Source: Pirellulales bacterium (GTDB taxonomy: Bacteria > Planctomycetota > Planctomycetia > Pirellulales > JAICIG01). Taken from it: a DNA stretch of 19,413 bases. This document shows, piece after piece, positions 7,997 to 15,151 of the stretch; within the stretch, counting starts at the first letter, position 1, and each line of letters starts with the position of its first letter. Both the position numbers and the translations under genes were made by a program. The stretch lies in contig JAICIG010000105.1 of assembly GCA_025924495.1 (NCBI GenBank), positions 1-19,413 on the forward strand, read 5' to 3'. Under the pieces are notes generated by a model that did not search any database, was not told the origin of the DNA, and saw only the letters and a list, made by a program, of their open reading frames with translations.

Positions 7997-8941
7997 TCAG
8001 CCGGTCCACTTCGGAAACGCCACCTGCCCCGGCACGTCGACACGGGTCGTATACAGCGTTTTGCCTGCGGTAATATACAGGGCCCGGCCGTCGAGTCCGC
8101 CAAACGCCAGGTTCGTCAACACATCCTCGGGGACCGCGATGAATCCTAGCAGTTCGCCATCGGGGGAAAGCTTGTAAATGCCGGGGGGGACTTCGGTCGT
8201 TTCGTTGGCGTGCCGAGGTTGAGCGATCCCAGCCGCGACATAGAGATTTCCTTCAACGTCCAGCCGCATGCCGTCGCCGCCGCGGCCAGGAGCAAAGTCG
8301 TAGACTAACCGCTGGTCCGCAGGCGTGCCGGAATCGTCGAGATCGAAGGACCAGATCTTGCGATTCCCGCCCGGCACAGGGCAGCTATCGACGATATACA
8401 GGCGGCGCGCATCCTGAGTCACGGCCAGGCCGTTGGGTCGCTCGACATCGGGTTGGGCCAGGATGCGCGTCACGCGACCATCGAGATCGATCCGATAGAC
8501 CCCTTCGATTTTCATTTCCATCTGCGAGCGGTCGCCATAGCACGGGTCGGTAAAGTAGATCCGCCCTTGGCCGTCGACGCATATATCATTGGGGGAGTTG
8601 TATCGCGCTCCTTCATAGCGATCGGTCAATACCGTGTATTCGCCCGTGGCCAGATCGGTGCGAGTGACGCGTCGTCCGCCGCCAGGACCAAATTCCGCGC
8701 CCTCGCAGTGCAACAGCCGACCTGCGCGATCGAACGTCTGCCCATTGGTCCGATGGCTTGGCTCGCGAAACACGCTCCGCATGCCATCCGGCGCCATTTT
8801 CAAAATGCGATTGTTTTCGATGTCGGAGAAATAGACATTTCCCTCAGCGTCGACGGCAGGGCCTTCCGTGAAGGCGACCGACGTCGCAGGTTGCACTGGC
8901 GCGGTCGAGGGCAGTGACGGCAACGACTGATAGCGGCTCAT
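7997..8941 (-). CDS. SMP-30/gluconolactonase/LRE family protein
   Basis: This 314-residue protein is a six-bladed propeller of the SMP-30/gluconolactonase family, whose known members hydrolyse sugar lactones with a bound divalent metal. Start ATG 8941 is chosen because the family-like sequence begins soon after it; a longer frame upstream adds a Pro/Arg-rich segment with no family character and runs into the promoter region of the divergent gene. The metal and substrate residues seem present: Glu26 in FTEGPAV, Asn118 in NSPNDICVD, Asn170 in RPNGLAV and Asp223 in GGDGMRLD, matching human SMP30 Glu18, Asn103, Asn154 and Asp204. No signal peptide is evident with this start. It is divergent from the PQQ-type propeller gene. 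The lactone substrate is not known, and other hydrolase roles are possible. Confidence 0.9.
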   Translation of the reverse strand: MSRYQSLPSLPSTAPVQPATSVAFTEGPAVDAEGNVYFSDIENNRILKMAPDGMRSVFREPSHRTNGQTFDRAGRLLHCEGAEFGPGGGRRVTRTDLATGEYTVLTDRYEGARYNSPNDICVDGQGRIYFTDPCYGDRSQMEMKIEGVYRIDLDGRVTRILAQPDVERPNGLAVTQDARRLYIVDSCPVPGGNRKIWSFDLDDSGTPADQRLVYDFAPGRGGDGMRLDVEGNLYVAAGIAQPRHANETTEVPPGIYKLSPDGELLGFIAVPEDVLTNLAFGGLDGRALYITAGKTLYTTRVDVPGQVAFPKWTG

Positions 8942-9089
8942 AGTGCGCTCGGAGCAGGCAGAACGATTGGCGGGCGATGCGCGAACGGGTAAGGGCCCCG
9001 GCAGAGGCCGGCTTGCAAACCCGCGCGGCATGAATGAACATAATGCCTGTGTCCGGTTGATGAAACCGCCAACCCAAGGAAAATGCGCA

Positions 9090-10301
9090 ATGCGTTCGGC
9101 CTGCTCCGTTGCGATCTTGTCGATGTTCCTCGCGGCTACGATGCTTGCGGACGAGTGGCCGCAATTTCGCGGGCCTGATGGCCAGGGGCACGCCAGTCAA
9201 CGAGGATTGCCGCTCGAGTGGAGCGAAGAGAATAACATCGCTTGGAAGGCCGCTGTGCCGGGCTTAGGCTGGTCGTCGCCCGTCATCAGCGAGCAGCAAA
9301 TCTGGCTGACTACCGCGCTCGACGAAGGGCATTCGCTGCACGCCATTTGTCTCGATCGCGAAACGGGCAAGATTTTGCACGACGTTGAAGTGTTTCAGGT
9401 CGTTGACCCCGGCAAGGTGCACTCCAAGAACAGTTATGCATCTCCTACCCCGATTCTCGAAGGGGACCGCGTGTATGTGCATTTTGGCGATAACGGTACG
9501 GCTTGCCTCTCGAACAAAGGCAAAGTGCTGTGGCGCAATCAAGAATTGAAGTACGCGCACGGCCATGGCCCGGCCGGTTCGCCCGTGCTCTTCAAAGATT
9601 TGTTGATCATCAGTTGCGATGGCACGGACAAACAGTTCGTCGCCGCGCTCGACAAACGCTCGGGCAAGTTGCGCTGGAAGACCGACCGCCAGGGCCGCAT
9701 GGCTTATTCCACGCCGCTCGTGATTCACGTCGGCGGGCAGGACCAGGTGATTAGCACTGGCGGCGATGCGGTGGTGGCCTACAATCCGGCCGATGGCGAG
9801 GAGATCTGGCGCGTCCGCTACGACGGCTATTCCGAAGTGCCTCGGCCGGTCTATGGTCAGGGGCTGGTAGTCGTCAGCTCCGGTTACGATTCGCCGGTGC
9901 TCTATGCGATTCGTCCCGATGGTCGCGGCGACGTCACCGATACGCATGTCGCCTGGACCATCGATAAAGCGGCGCCCCTGAATCCTTCGCCGCTGATCAT
10001 CGGCGAGGAACTTTATTCTGTCAGCGACAACGGCATCGCCATTTGCGTCGACGCAAAAACCGGCGAGCAGCACTGGCAGAAGCGGTTGTCTGGCAACTAC
10101 TCCGCTTCGCTGCTCGAGGCCGATGGTCGCATCTACATGACTAGTGAGACCGGGCTCACCACCGTGATTGCTCCAGGCAAGAAGTTCGAATCGCTCGCAA
10201 GCAACCAGCTCGACGGCCGCACGCTTGCCAGTCTCGCCGTCTCTGAGAAGGCCCTCTACCTGCGCACCGACACACATCTTTATCGCATCGAACAGCGCTA
10301 G
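9090..10301 (+). CDS. Secreted PQQ-like beta-propeller repeat protein
   Basis: This 403-residue exported protein has the layout of planctomycete PQQ-like propeller (BamB-like) proteins. ATG 9090 follows AAGGA by 9 bases and gives a clean signal peptide, MRSACSVAILSMFLAATMLA, before DEWPQFRGPDGQG, the usual first motif of this group. Repeated blades follow, such as KVLWRNQELK, SGKLRWKTDR, DGEEIWRVRYDG and TGEQHWQKRLSG, where the trailing W is the PQQ-repeat mark. It lacks the additional length and cytochrome domain of true quinoprotein alcohol dehydrogenases, so enzyme activity should not be assumed; it may be a scaffold or binding protein. It shares a 148-base intergenic region with the divergent SMP-30-like gene. 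Confidence 0.9.
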   Translation: MRSACSVAILSMFLAATMLADEWPQFRGPDGQGHASQRGLPLEWSEENNIAWKAAVPGLGWSSPVISEQQIWLTTALDEGHSLHAICLDRETGKILHDVEVFQVVDPGKVHSKNSYASPTPILEGDRVYVHFGDNGTACLSNKGKVLWRNQELKYAHGHGPAGSPVLFKDLLIISCDGTDKQFVAALDKRSGKLRWKTDRQGRMAYSTPLVIHVGGQDQVISTGGDAVVAYNPADGEEIWRVRYDGYSEVPRPVYGQGLVVVSSGYDSPVLYAIRPDGRGDVTDTHVAWTIDKAAPLNPSPLIIGEELYSVSDNGIAICVDAKTGEQHWQKRLSGNYSASLLEADGRIYMTSETGLTTVIAPGKKFESLASNQLDGRTLASLAVSEKALYLRTDTHLYRIEQR

Positions 10302-10313
10302 AGCGGCTCATCC

Positions 10314-10372
10314 GTGGGTTATGCTTTAGCCTAACGATTCAAAAGATGACTGTTATGTAAAGCATAACCTAC
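10314..10372. repeat. Inverted-repeat element, copy A (GGTTATGCTTTA family)
   Basis: The left arm begins at 10314 and contains GGTTATGCTTTA; the right arm ends at 10372 and contains TAAAGCATAACC, the exact reverse complement of those 12 bases, with weaker pairing at the inner ends (CTAAC / GTTAT). About 15 bases separate the arms. The element fills the gap between the propeller gene and the glycosyltransferase gene. The same arms occur at 19284-19356. Confidence 0.85.
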
Positions 10373-10392
10373 GCTATCAGACGATATTGAGC

Positions 10393-11835
10393 ATGCGGGC
10401 GACGGGCGAAATGAAGAGCGAGCGGGTACGGCCGTGCTGCGGCAGTCTGCGGATCGGCCATGTGCTGGCCGTTGCTTTCGCCTTGCGATTCCTGATTTCG
10501 TTACTGGGTTGGATGTTCGTGGCGCCGGCGCCACTGGTGCGCGAGCCCGACAGTGCGAGCTATCTGCGTGCTGCGGACGAATTGGATCGTGCCGCGCGAT
10601 TCGGCCGGCCGGGTGCGCCCGACCTGGTCCGCACGCCCGGTTACCCGCTGTTCTTGGTTCCCGGAATGCGTTTCGGTCACGTCGATCTGGTCACGATCGT
10701 GTTGCAGATCGGGCTTGGCTGCGTCACCACGTTGCTGGTTTATCGTCTGGGCGTTTTGATCTGCGATCGCCATGACTGCGCAATCGCTGGCGCTTTGTTG
10801 TACGCCTGCGAACCCGTTTCGGCGCTGTACTGCAGCAAGCTGCTCACCGAAACGCTGTTCACGGCTTTGCTGACGCTCTCACTGGAGCGGCTTGGCAGTT
10901 GGGTGCGATGGCCGCGGTGGAGCAGCCTGCTGGCGGCGGCCGCGGCGCTAGCTGCCGCCATGTATGTCCGGCCGATCGCTTATATCTTGCCGTGCGTTTT
11001 GACTTTCGTGCTTGTCGGCTCGCTTTGGAAACGCGGGCCGTCAAGACGGCAATTGATTACTCGTGCGGCGGCATTTGCATTGTTGTCGATGGCGCCCGCG
11101 TGGGCTTGGCAGGCGCGCAATTACATCACGACAGGTTATCCTTATTTTTCTGCGATCTCGGACATCAATCTCTATTACTATCAGGCGGCGGCGGTGCTTG
11201 CCGAAAACAGGGGAGTGCCGCTCGAAGCGATGCAACAGGAGTTGGGGTATTTCGATGACGCGATCTATCTCAAGCACCATCCGGAGCAAAGCTTCTGGTC
11301 CCAGGCGCGACGCTATGAATATCTTGGGCAGGAGGCGCGGCGCATTATCGGCGAGCACCCGGCGGTGATGCTGCGAATCCATGGGCGAGGCATCATCGCG
11401 GTGCTCGCCGATCCCGGTGTCAGCGCCTATCTGGGATTCTTCCGGCTGGATAAGGCGCATACCGAACAGGCGCCAACTTTGCAGCCAACGGCAGCGAGAG
11501 CCGCCCCGGCAGGCTTTTTCGCGCGGCTGCGTCGCGGCATCGAACAGAAGCCGTTCGTGATGGCGGTGTATGCCGCGATGTCGCTTATCTGGCTGTTCTA
11601 TGCCGCGCTGGCGTTGCGCGGTCTGATGCTAAAAGAAGTCTGGAAGAGCCCTGCGAGCTTGCTGTGTCTGTCGACCGCCGTGACGCTCATCGTGTTGTCG
11701 GGCGGCCCGGCCGGCTATCACCGTTTGCGGCTGCCGGGTATGCCCGTGATCTGCCTGTTGGGCGGCTTTGGCGCCGCAAGCCTGAATCGAGCGATCGTTT
11801 GTATCCAAGCGCGTCGAAACAGCGCCGTACCGTAA
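10393..11835 (+). CDS. GT39-like membrane glycosyltransferase (GT-C fold)
   Basis: This roughly 480-residue polytopic membrane protein resembles glycosyltransferase family 39 (PMT/ArnT-like) enzymes, which transfer sugars from lipid-linked donors on the outer face of the membrane. The first membrane segment (HVLAVAFALRFLISLLGWMF) is followed by a loop with EPDSASYLRAADEL, the acidic motif typical of GT-C enzymes, then RTPGYPLFL. About ten hydrophobic segments can be counted, the last three after residue 395. A hydrophilic region near residues 250-380 lies between membrane blocks. ATG 10393 is the likely start, with TTG 10387 and ATG 10411 as alternatives; none has a good ribosome-binding site. 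Donor and acceptor are unknown. It stands alone between an inverted-repeat element and the Tyr-rich protein gene. Confidence 0.82.
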   Translation: MRATGEMKSERVRPCCGSLRIGHVLAVAFALRFLISLLGWMFVAPAPLVREPDSASYLRAADELDRAARFGRPGAPDLVRTPGYPLFLVPGMRFGHVDLVTIVLQIGLGCVTTLLVYRLGVLICDRHDCAIAGALLYACEPVSALYCSKLLTETLFTALLTLSLERLGSWVRWPRWSSLLAAAAALAAAMYVRPIAYILPCVLTFVLVGSLWKRGPSRRQLITRAAAFALLSMAPAWAWQARNYITTGYPYFSAISDINLYYYQAAAVLAENRGVPLEAMQQELGYFDDAIYLKHHPEQSFWSQARRYEYLGQEARRIIGEHPAVMLRIHGRGIIAVLADPGVSAYLGFFRLDKAHTEQAPTLQPTAARAAPAGFFARLRRGIEQKPFVMAVYAAMSLIWLFYAALALRGLMLKEVWKSPASLLCLSTAVTLIVLSGGPAGYHRLRLPGMPVICLLGGFGAASLNRAIVCIQARRNSAVP

Positions 11836-11907
11836 GTCTGGATCACGTTGATAGCGGCTTACCGCCCCGGCAAACAAGTTTGGGGTTTTTGGGTAAGTAT
11901 GCTAAAG

Positions 11908-11923
11908 CTTGTCGATCGACAAG
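11908..11923. promoter_or_regulatory. Perfect 16-bp palindrome, candidate operator
   Basis: CTTGTCGATCGACAAG is its own reverse complement over all 16 bases with no spacer. It lies just upstream of the candidate -35 box at 11927, a position that suits a dimeric regulator. It is about 70 bases after the glycosyltransferase stop and has no T-tract, so a terminator is less likely. No regulator is identified. Confidence 0.4.
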
Positions 11924-11926
11924 ACC

Positions 11927-11955
11927 TTGAGGTTTGGCGCGAAAAAACCTGTATT
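11927..11955 (+). promoter_or_regulatory. Candidate sigma70-type promoter for the Tyr/Gly-rich secreted protein
   Basis: TTGAGG (11927-11932) and TGTATT (11950-11955) are separated by 17 bases, giving a leader of about 70 bases before ATG 12034. Four of six bases match the usual -35 consensus and the -10 match is weak, so this is a pattern-based suggestion. Confidence 0.33.
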
Positions 11956-12033
11956 TCCTTCTTCAAACGGCGAAGTAACTTAAGCGACGCGCTTGTCGGA
12001 GAGCTTCCAGAACGCGGAATGAGGGGATGCCCC

Positions 12034-12447
12034 ATGCGACGGATTTTACGGGTAATGGCTCTGCTTGCGATGGTGCATGGCGTTGCTGCGCTCGCCACAG
12101 CCGGAACATTCCGCCACAACTCGTTGTTAAAGCATTACGGCCCGCGCGGCGTCTACCCGGCGCACTTTTATGACTACTACGCACCGCCGACTGGCTACGG
12201 ACGATTAGGTTTCATGGCCTATCAAGGCTTCGGCGTCGGGTTTAACCACTACCCCTATCCGTATCGCGCCTACTACGGCGGGTACGGTTATGGTGCGTAC
12301 AAAACGGCCGAAGGCCGGCCGCTGTTTAATAATTACGGGTACGCCTATCCTCAGCAGTTTGGCACGCAGCCGAGACCCGCCAACATACCGCCGATCGAGC
12401 GCGCGACTCCCGCGCTGGAAGATCCTACGAGGACCCCCAATCCCTAG
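12034..12447 (+). CDS. Small secreted Tyr/Gly/Pro-rich protein
   Basis: I do not recognise a family. ATG 12034 follows GAGGGG by 7 bases and yields 137 residues beginning with a signal peptide, MRRILRVMALLAMVHGVAAL, with cleavage near ATA or TAG. An open frame extends further upstream but adds no plausible coding sequence. The mature part is unusually rich in Tyr, Gly and Pro, with runs such as HFYDYYAPPTGYG, YPYPYRAYYGGYGYGAY and NNYGYAYPQQ, and ends in a Pro/Thr-rich tail. Such composition fits a disordered surface, matrix or cell-wall-associated protein. There is one methionine-containing central segment (LGFMAYQGFGVGF) and no cysteine in the mature region. It has its own candidate promoter and is followed by the long non-coding stretch. 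Confidence 0.75.
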   Translation: MRRILRVMALLAMVHGVAALATAGTFRHNSLLKHYGPRGVYPAHFYDYYAPPTGYGRLGFMAYQGFGVGFNHYPYPYRAYYGGYGYGAYKTAEGRPLFNNYGYAYPQQFGTQPRPANIPPIERATPALEDPTRTPNP

Positions 12448-12976
12448 CCGACCCAGCGGCCCGCGGCATCAACGCGTGCTGGCCGGCGCGGACTAGTCTT
12501 GCCTATTTGTCCAGGCTTTCCCACTTGCCTGTGATTGCGGCCGCGTCTTTAACGAGTTCGCAATTATTTCTGATTAGCGAAGAGGGGCGCATTTTTCTCT
12601 GCCGTAGAGAGTTGCGGCGATTCTTTTGCCCTGGTGGCCGGCTTCCCCCTCCGGTAAGCCCCTTGTGAGCCGCCAATCGCCCTCTTAGCATCTTTCGCAA
12701 CCACAACGATTGAGTTGGCGGAAGCGAGGATCCCTTGCAGGCCTTGCGTTCTCCTGTCTAACTCGATTGCGATCCTCAGGGCGTCGCTCTGCCCACGGAC
12801 TGAGGATCGGCATACCAACATGCCTGCCGAAACGAGCTCGCTCCGATAGCTGGCGAGCCTCCTGGAAAAGTCCTGCTGTCAATCGCTCCTCGGCCTCGTT
12901 GGCCTGATCGAGCGATGCAGCCATTAAGGAATCGCCAGGTTGTTTGCGGGCCAAGAGAGGAAAGGAGTCAAAACCT
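12448..12976. other. 529-base stretch without an intact gene; possible decayed minus-strand gene
   Basis: No convincing intact gene is seen. On the minus strand, three successive frames each hold a segment that reads like protein: from ATG 12924, SLDQANEAEERLTAGLFQEA; then 12790-12600 in a second frame, LRIAIELDRRTQGLQGILAS followed by IGGSQGAYRRG; then about 12565-12503 in a third frame, CELVKDAAAITGKWESLDK and a stop. Together they suggest a small helical protein broken by two indels. The helical layout followed by a GGS...Y...G end weakly recalls FlgN-type chaperones, but this is not an identification. G+C looks lower than in neighbouring genes. The stretch also contains the ribosome-binding site of the gene at 12977. 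Confidence 0.25.
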
Positions 12977-13426
12977 ATGGTCTCCATTGCGACTTGGGGA
13001 TTAGGAATGGCAATGCTCGCCCTGACGGCGGGCCGTGCGGAATGGACGAACGATTATGGCGCCGCGCTCAAGGCCGCTAAGGCCGAGGGCAAGCCCTTAT
13101 TGGTCGTCATCGAGAATCCGGCCGATCGCGCCGTACGCTTTGAAGAGGTCTCGCTGACCGTTCAGCAGTCGACCAACGATTTGCTGTCGAAGTACAAGTT
13201 ATGCCGCGTGGACGTGACCACGCCTTATGGCCAGGCGGTCGCCAAGGCGTTCCGCGCTTCATTGGTTCCGACCACGGTGATCATCGACAAGACGGCATCG
13301 GTCCAGATTTTCTCCAAGTCGGGCCGCTTTACGGGCGACCAATTTCGCTCGACGCTGGCCAAGTTCCAGGCCGGCAAGCGGCCAATCATTGAGGCTCCTC
13401 GCGAAGCCGTCTTCTGCTCGACGTGA
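12977..13426 (+). CDS. Exported thioredoxin-fold protein lacking CxxC
   Basis: This 149-residue protein has a thioredoxin-like fold. ATG 12977 follows AAGGAG by 9 bases and starts a signal peptide, MVSIATWGLGMAMLALTAGRA, cut before EWTNDY. The start of the fold reads DYGAALKAAKAEGKPLLVVI, as in the thioredoxin families common in planctomycetes. Where the redox-active CxxC should lie, the sequence is ENPADR, so it cannot act as a dithiol oxidoreductase. Later parts are kept: KYKLCRVDV, then SLVPTTVIID with the cis-proline position, then a C-terminal helix RSTLAKFQ. The final CST carries one cysteine. A binding, chaperone or sensor role is more likely. It converges on the DUF1501 gene, with hairpins in the gap. 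Confidence 0.8.
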   Translation: MVSIATWGLGMAMLALTAGRAEWTNDYGAALKAAKAEGKPLLVVIENPADRAVRFEEVSLTVQQSTNDLLSKYKLCRVDVTTPYGQAVAKAFRASLVPTTVIIDKTASVQIFSKSGRFTGDQFRSTLAKFQAGKRPIIEAPREAVFCST

Positions 13427-13440
13427 CACTAGCATCATCT

Positions 13441-13463
13441 GGCGCCCGTGCGGCGCCCTTGAT
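13441..13463 (+). terminator. Hairpin after the thioredoxin-fold gene
   Basis: GGCGCC / GGCGCC with loop CGTGC, followed by CTTGATTTT, lies 14 bases past the stop codon at 13426. The T-tract is interrupted, so it may be a weak intrinsic terminator that works together with the second hairpin downstream. Confidence 0.5.
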
Positions 13464-13478
13464 TTTGCTTCAGCGTTG

Positions 13479-13514
13479 CCCGCGGCGGCATGTCGCCGTG
13501 GGTTTTGTAAAACC
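13479..13514. terminator. Second hairpin with T-tract, overlapping a palindrome, between convergent genes
   Basis: CCCGCGGCG pairs with CGCCGTGGG (one G-T pair) around loop GCATGT and is followed by TTTT (13503-13506), which fits a + strand terminator. It overlaps the perfect palindrome GGTTTTGTAAAACC (13501-13514), which could contribute to termination of the DUF1501 gene on the minus strand. Confidence 0.6.
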
Positions 13515-13534
13515 GGTTCGTCTGCGGTTGACTA

Positions 13535-14938
13535 TTACAGCAACTCCGTGATGAACTCGCCTTCTTTGGCGAGATAGATGGGGCGGTTGTCGGGAGTGTA
13601 GATAGGCTGCTCGCGGTCCATGCCCAGGAATTCGTAGAGCGTGGCGGCGTAGTCGTCGGGCGTGTGGGGATGATCCTGCACAAAGCCGCCGTCGCGATCA
13701 GTGCGGCCGATCACCTGCCCGCCGCGCACGCCGGCGCCGGCGAAGACGATGCTGTAGGCGTTGGTCCAGTGATCGCGCCCCTGGAACTTGTTCAGCTTCG
13801 GCGTACGGCCGAACTCGGTGACGAAAGCGACGAGCGTTTCCTCGAGCAGCCCGCGCTGGTGCATGTCTTCGATCAGTGCGGCGAAGGCTTGGTCGGTGCT
13901 GCCCATCATGCAGTGGTGAGCGATGCCGTATCGACCTTCGCCGCCGGCCTTGTCGCGGATCGTGCCGCAGGAGCCGGGCGCGTAGATGAAGTCGTGATGG
14001 TCCCAGTTCATGTTGAAGCCGCCCGGAGTGTCTTTCGTCTCCGGCTCGCGCACATCGACCACCACAAACCGCACCCCCTGCTCCACCAGGCGGCGGCCGA
14101 GCAGGTAGCACTGCCCGCGATGGCCGCGGCCGTAGCGATCTCGCACCGCGTCGGGTTCGCTCTTGAGATCGAAGGCGGCTTGCGTCTTGGGATTCGTCAG
14201 CAGATCGAAGGCCTGATGGTAGAAATCGTCCATGGAACTCTGCCGCACGCCGGGCGTCGTTGCGACGAGACCGAGATTGAGCTGGCTGAGCAGGTCGCGT
14301 CGATCGCGGAACCGTTCGGGCTCGATGGTGTCGAGCAAACGCAGATCGGGCACGCGCCACTTGGGATCGGACAAATCGCGGCCGGTCGTCTTGAAAACCT
14401 TGTAGCCCGGCGAGAGGAACCCGTTGGTGGCGTTGTAGGCCTGCTCACTGTTGCCCGGGACCATGATGTAGGGCGGCAGATACCCGCAGGGCGTGCCGAT
14501 GACGCTGGCCGCCACGCTGCCGACATCGGGCATCAAGAGCGGCCCGCCCGGCCGCACGCCAGACAGCAAGTACTGCGTGCCGTCGGGGTGCCCGCTGACG
14601 CTAATACGGTGGTACATCGAGCGGACCACGGCCAACTTATCCGCTTGCTTCGCCGTGTGCTTGAGCAACTCGGTGAATTGGATGCCCGGCACATTGGTAT
14701 CGATTGGCTTGAATGGGCTGCGATGCTCGGCGACCGCTTCAGGCTTGGGGTCCCACGTATCCATGTGAGACAAGCCCCCTTGCTCGAACACGATCAGCAC
14801 ATTTTTAGCGCGACCGCGTTTGGCAGCGGCGCCGGCAGCTTTCGTGATCGAGCCTTGAGCCAATGCGGAGATGCCGGCGGCCAAGCCCAAGCCTAAGAAA
14901 TTGCGACGCGGCAAGCGGTGCGGAGGACGAGGCATCAT
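13535..14938 (-). CDS. DUF1501 family protein with Tat signal
   Basis: This 467-residue protein belongs to the DUF1501 family, which has an alkaline phosphatase/sulfatase-like fold and is greatly expanded in planctomycetes; its reaction is not known. The start is set at ATG 14938 (an ATGATG pair), since the N-terminus then carries a twin-arginine signal, PRRNFLGLGLAAGISALAQG, pointing to export of a folded protein. Family marks follow: NVLIVFEQGGLSHMDTWDPK, then YHRISVSGHPDGTQY, PGYKVFKTTGRDL, VRFVVVDV, NMNWDHHDF, LVAFVTEFGRTPK and GRDHWTNAYSIVFAGAGVRGG. His and Asp residues in GRDHW and DHHDF may bind metal. The gene is the last of three on the minus strand, 213 bases after the WD40 gene. 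No sulfatase C/S-x-P-x-R motif is present. Confidence 0.93.
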   Translation of the reverse strand: MMPRPPHRLPRRNFLGLGLAAGISALAQGSITKAAGAAAKRGRAKNVLIVFEQGGLSHMDTWDPKPEAVAEHRSPFKPIDTNVPGIQFTELLKHTAKQADKLAVVRSMYHRISVSGHPDGTQYLLSGVRPGGPLLMPDVGSVAASVIGTPCGYLPPYIMVPGNSEQAYNATNGFLSPGYKVFKTTGRDLSDPKWRVPDLRLLDTIEPERFRDRRDLLSQLNLGLVATTPGVRQSSMDDFYHQAFDLLTNPKTQAAFDLKSEPDAVRDRYGRGHRGQCYLLGRRLVEQGVRFVVVDVREPETKDTPGGFNMNWDHHDFIYAPGSCGTIRDKAGGEGRYGIAHHCMMGSTDQAFAALIEDMHQRGLLEETLVAFVTEFGRTPKLNKFQGRDHWTNAYSIVFAGAGVRGGQVIGRTDRDGGFVQDHPHTPDDYAATLYEFLGMDREQPIYTPDNRPIYLAKEGEFITELL

Positions 14939-15093
14939 CGCGGTTCTCGCTTCTGCGCGGATCGTTGATTGTCGCTCGCAGTGTACTTTTGCCTGGGACG
15001 AGGCGCCTAGGCCGCTCATCCACTTGGCATCGCCTTCCAGCCGATGTCACTCGGCGTGATCGCGATTTACAGCGCCTAATAGGCATGCTTACC

Positions 15094-15110
15094 CGCTCGC
15101 TGGGCGAGCG
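15094..15110. repeat. Perfect 7-bp hairpin with three-base loop
   Basis: CGCTCGC / GCGAGCG with loop TGG lies in the 213-base gap between the WD40 gene and the DUF1501 gene, 41 bases beyond the WD40 gene stop. There is no T-tract. It may stabilise an upstream mRNA end or attenuate transcription into the DUF1501 gene, or be a dispersed repeat. Confidence 0.5.
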
Positions 15111-15151
15111 TGAAAACGTGCCGCTTAGAAACGATTATTCTGGCAAGACGA

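Noticed and set aside
8942..9031. N-terminal extension of the SMP-30-like protein from ATG 9031
   Set aside because: The added 30 residues are Pro/Arg/Ser-rich without family similarity and would overlap the control region of the divergent gene.
9264..10277. 337-codon minus-strand open frame opposite the PQQ-type propeller gene
   Set aside because: It is an antisense shadow; the sense frame has signal peptide and repeats.
12710..12907. 65-codon + strand open frame in the non-coding stretch
   Set aside because: No ribosome-binding site, Arg/Ser-rich content, and it ends before the well-supported gene at 12977.
13664..14896. 410-codon + strand open frame opposite the DUF1501 gene
   Set aside because: Composition (many Val, Ala, His, Arg) is that of an antisense shadow; the minus-strand DUF1501 motifs are unambiguous.
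13535..14938. Reading the DUF1501 gene as a sulfatase
   Set aside because: The alkaline phosphatase-like fold is shared, but the formylglycine C/S-x-P-x-R motif is absent and the HMDTWDPK motif is typical of DUF1501.
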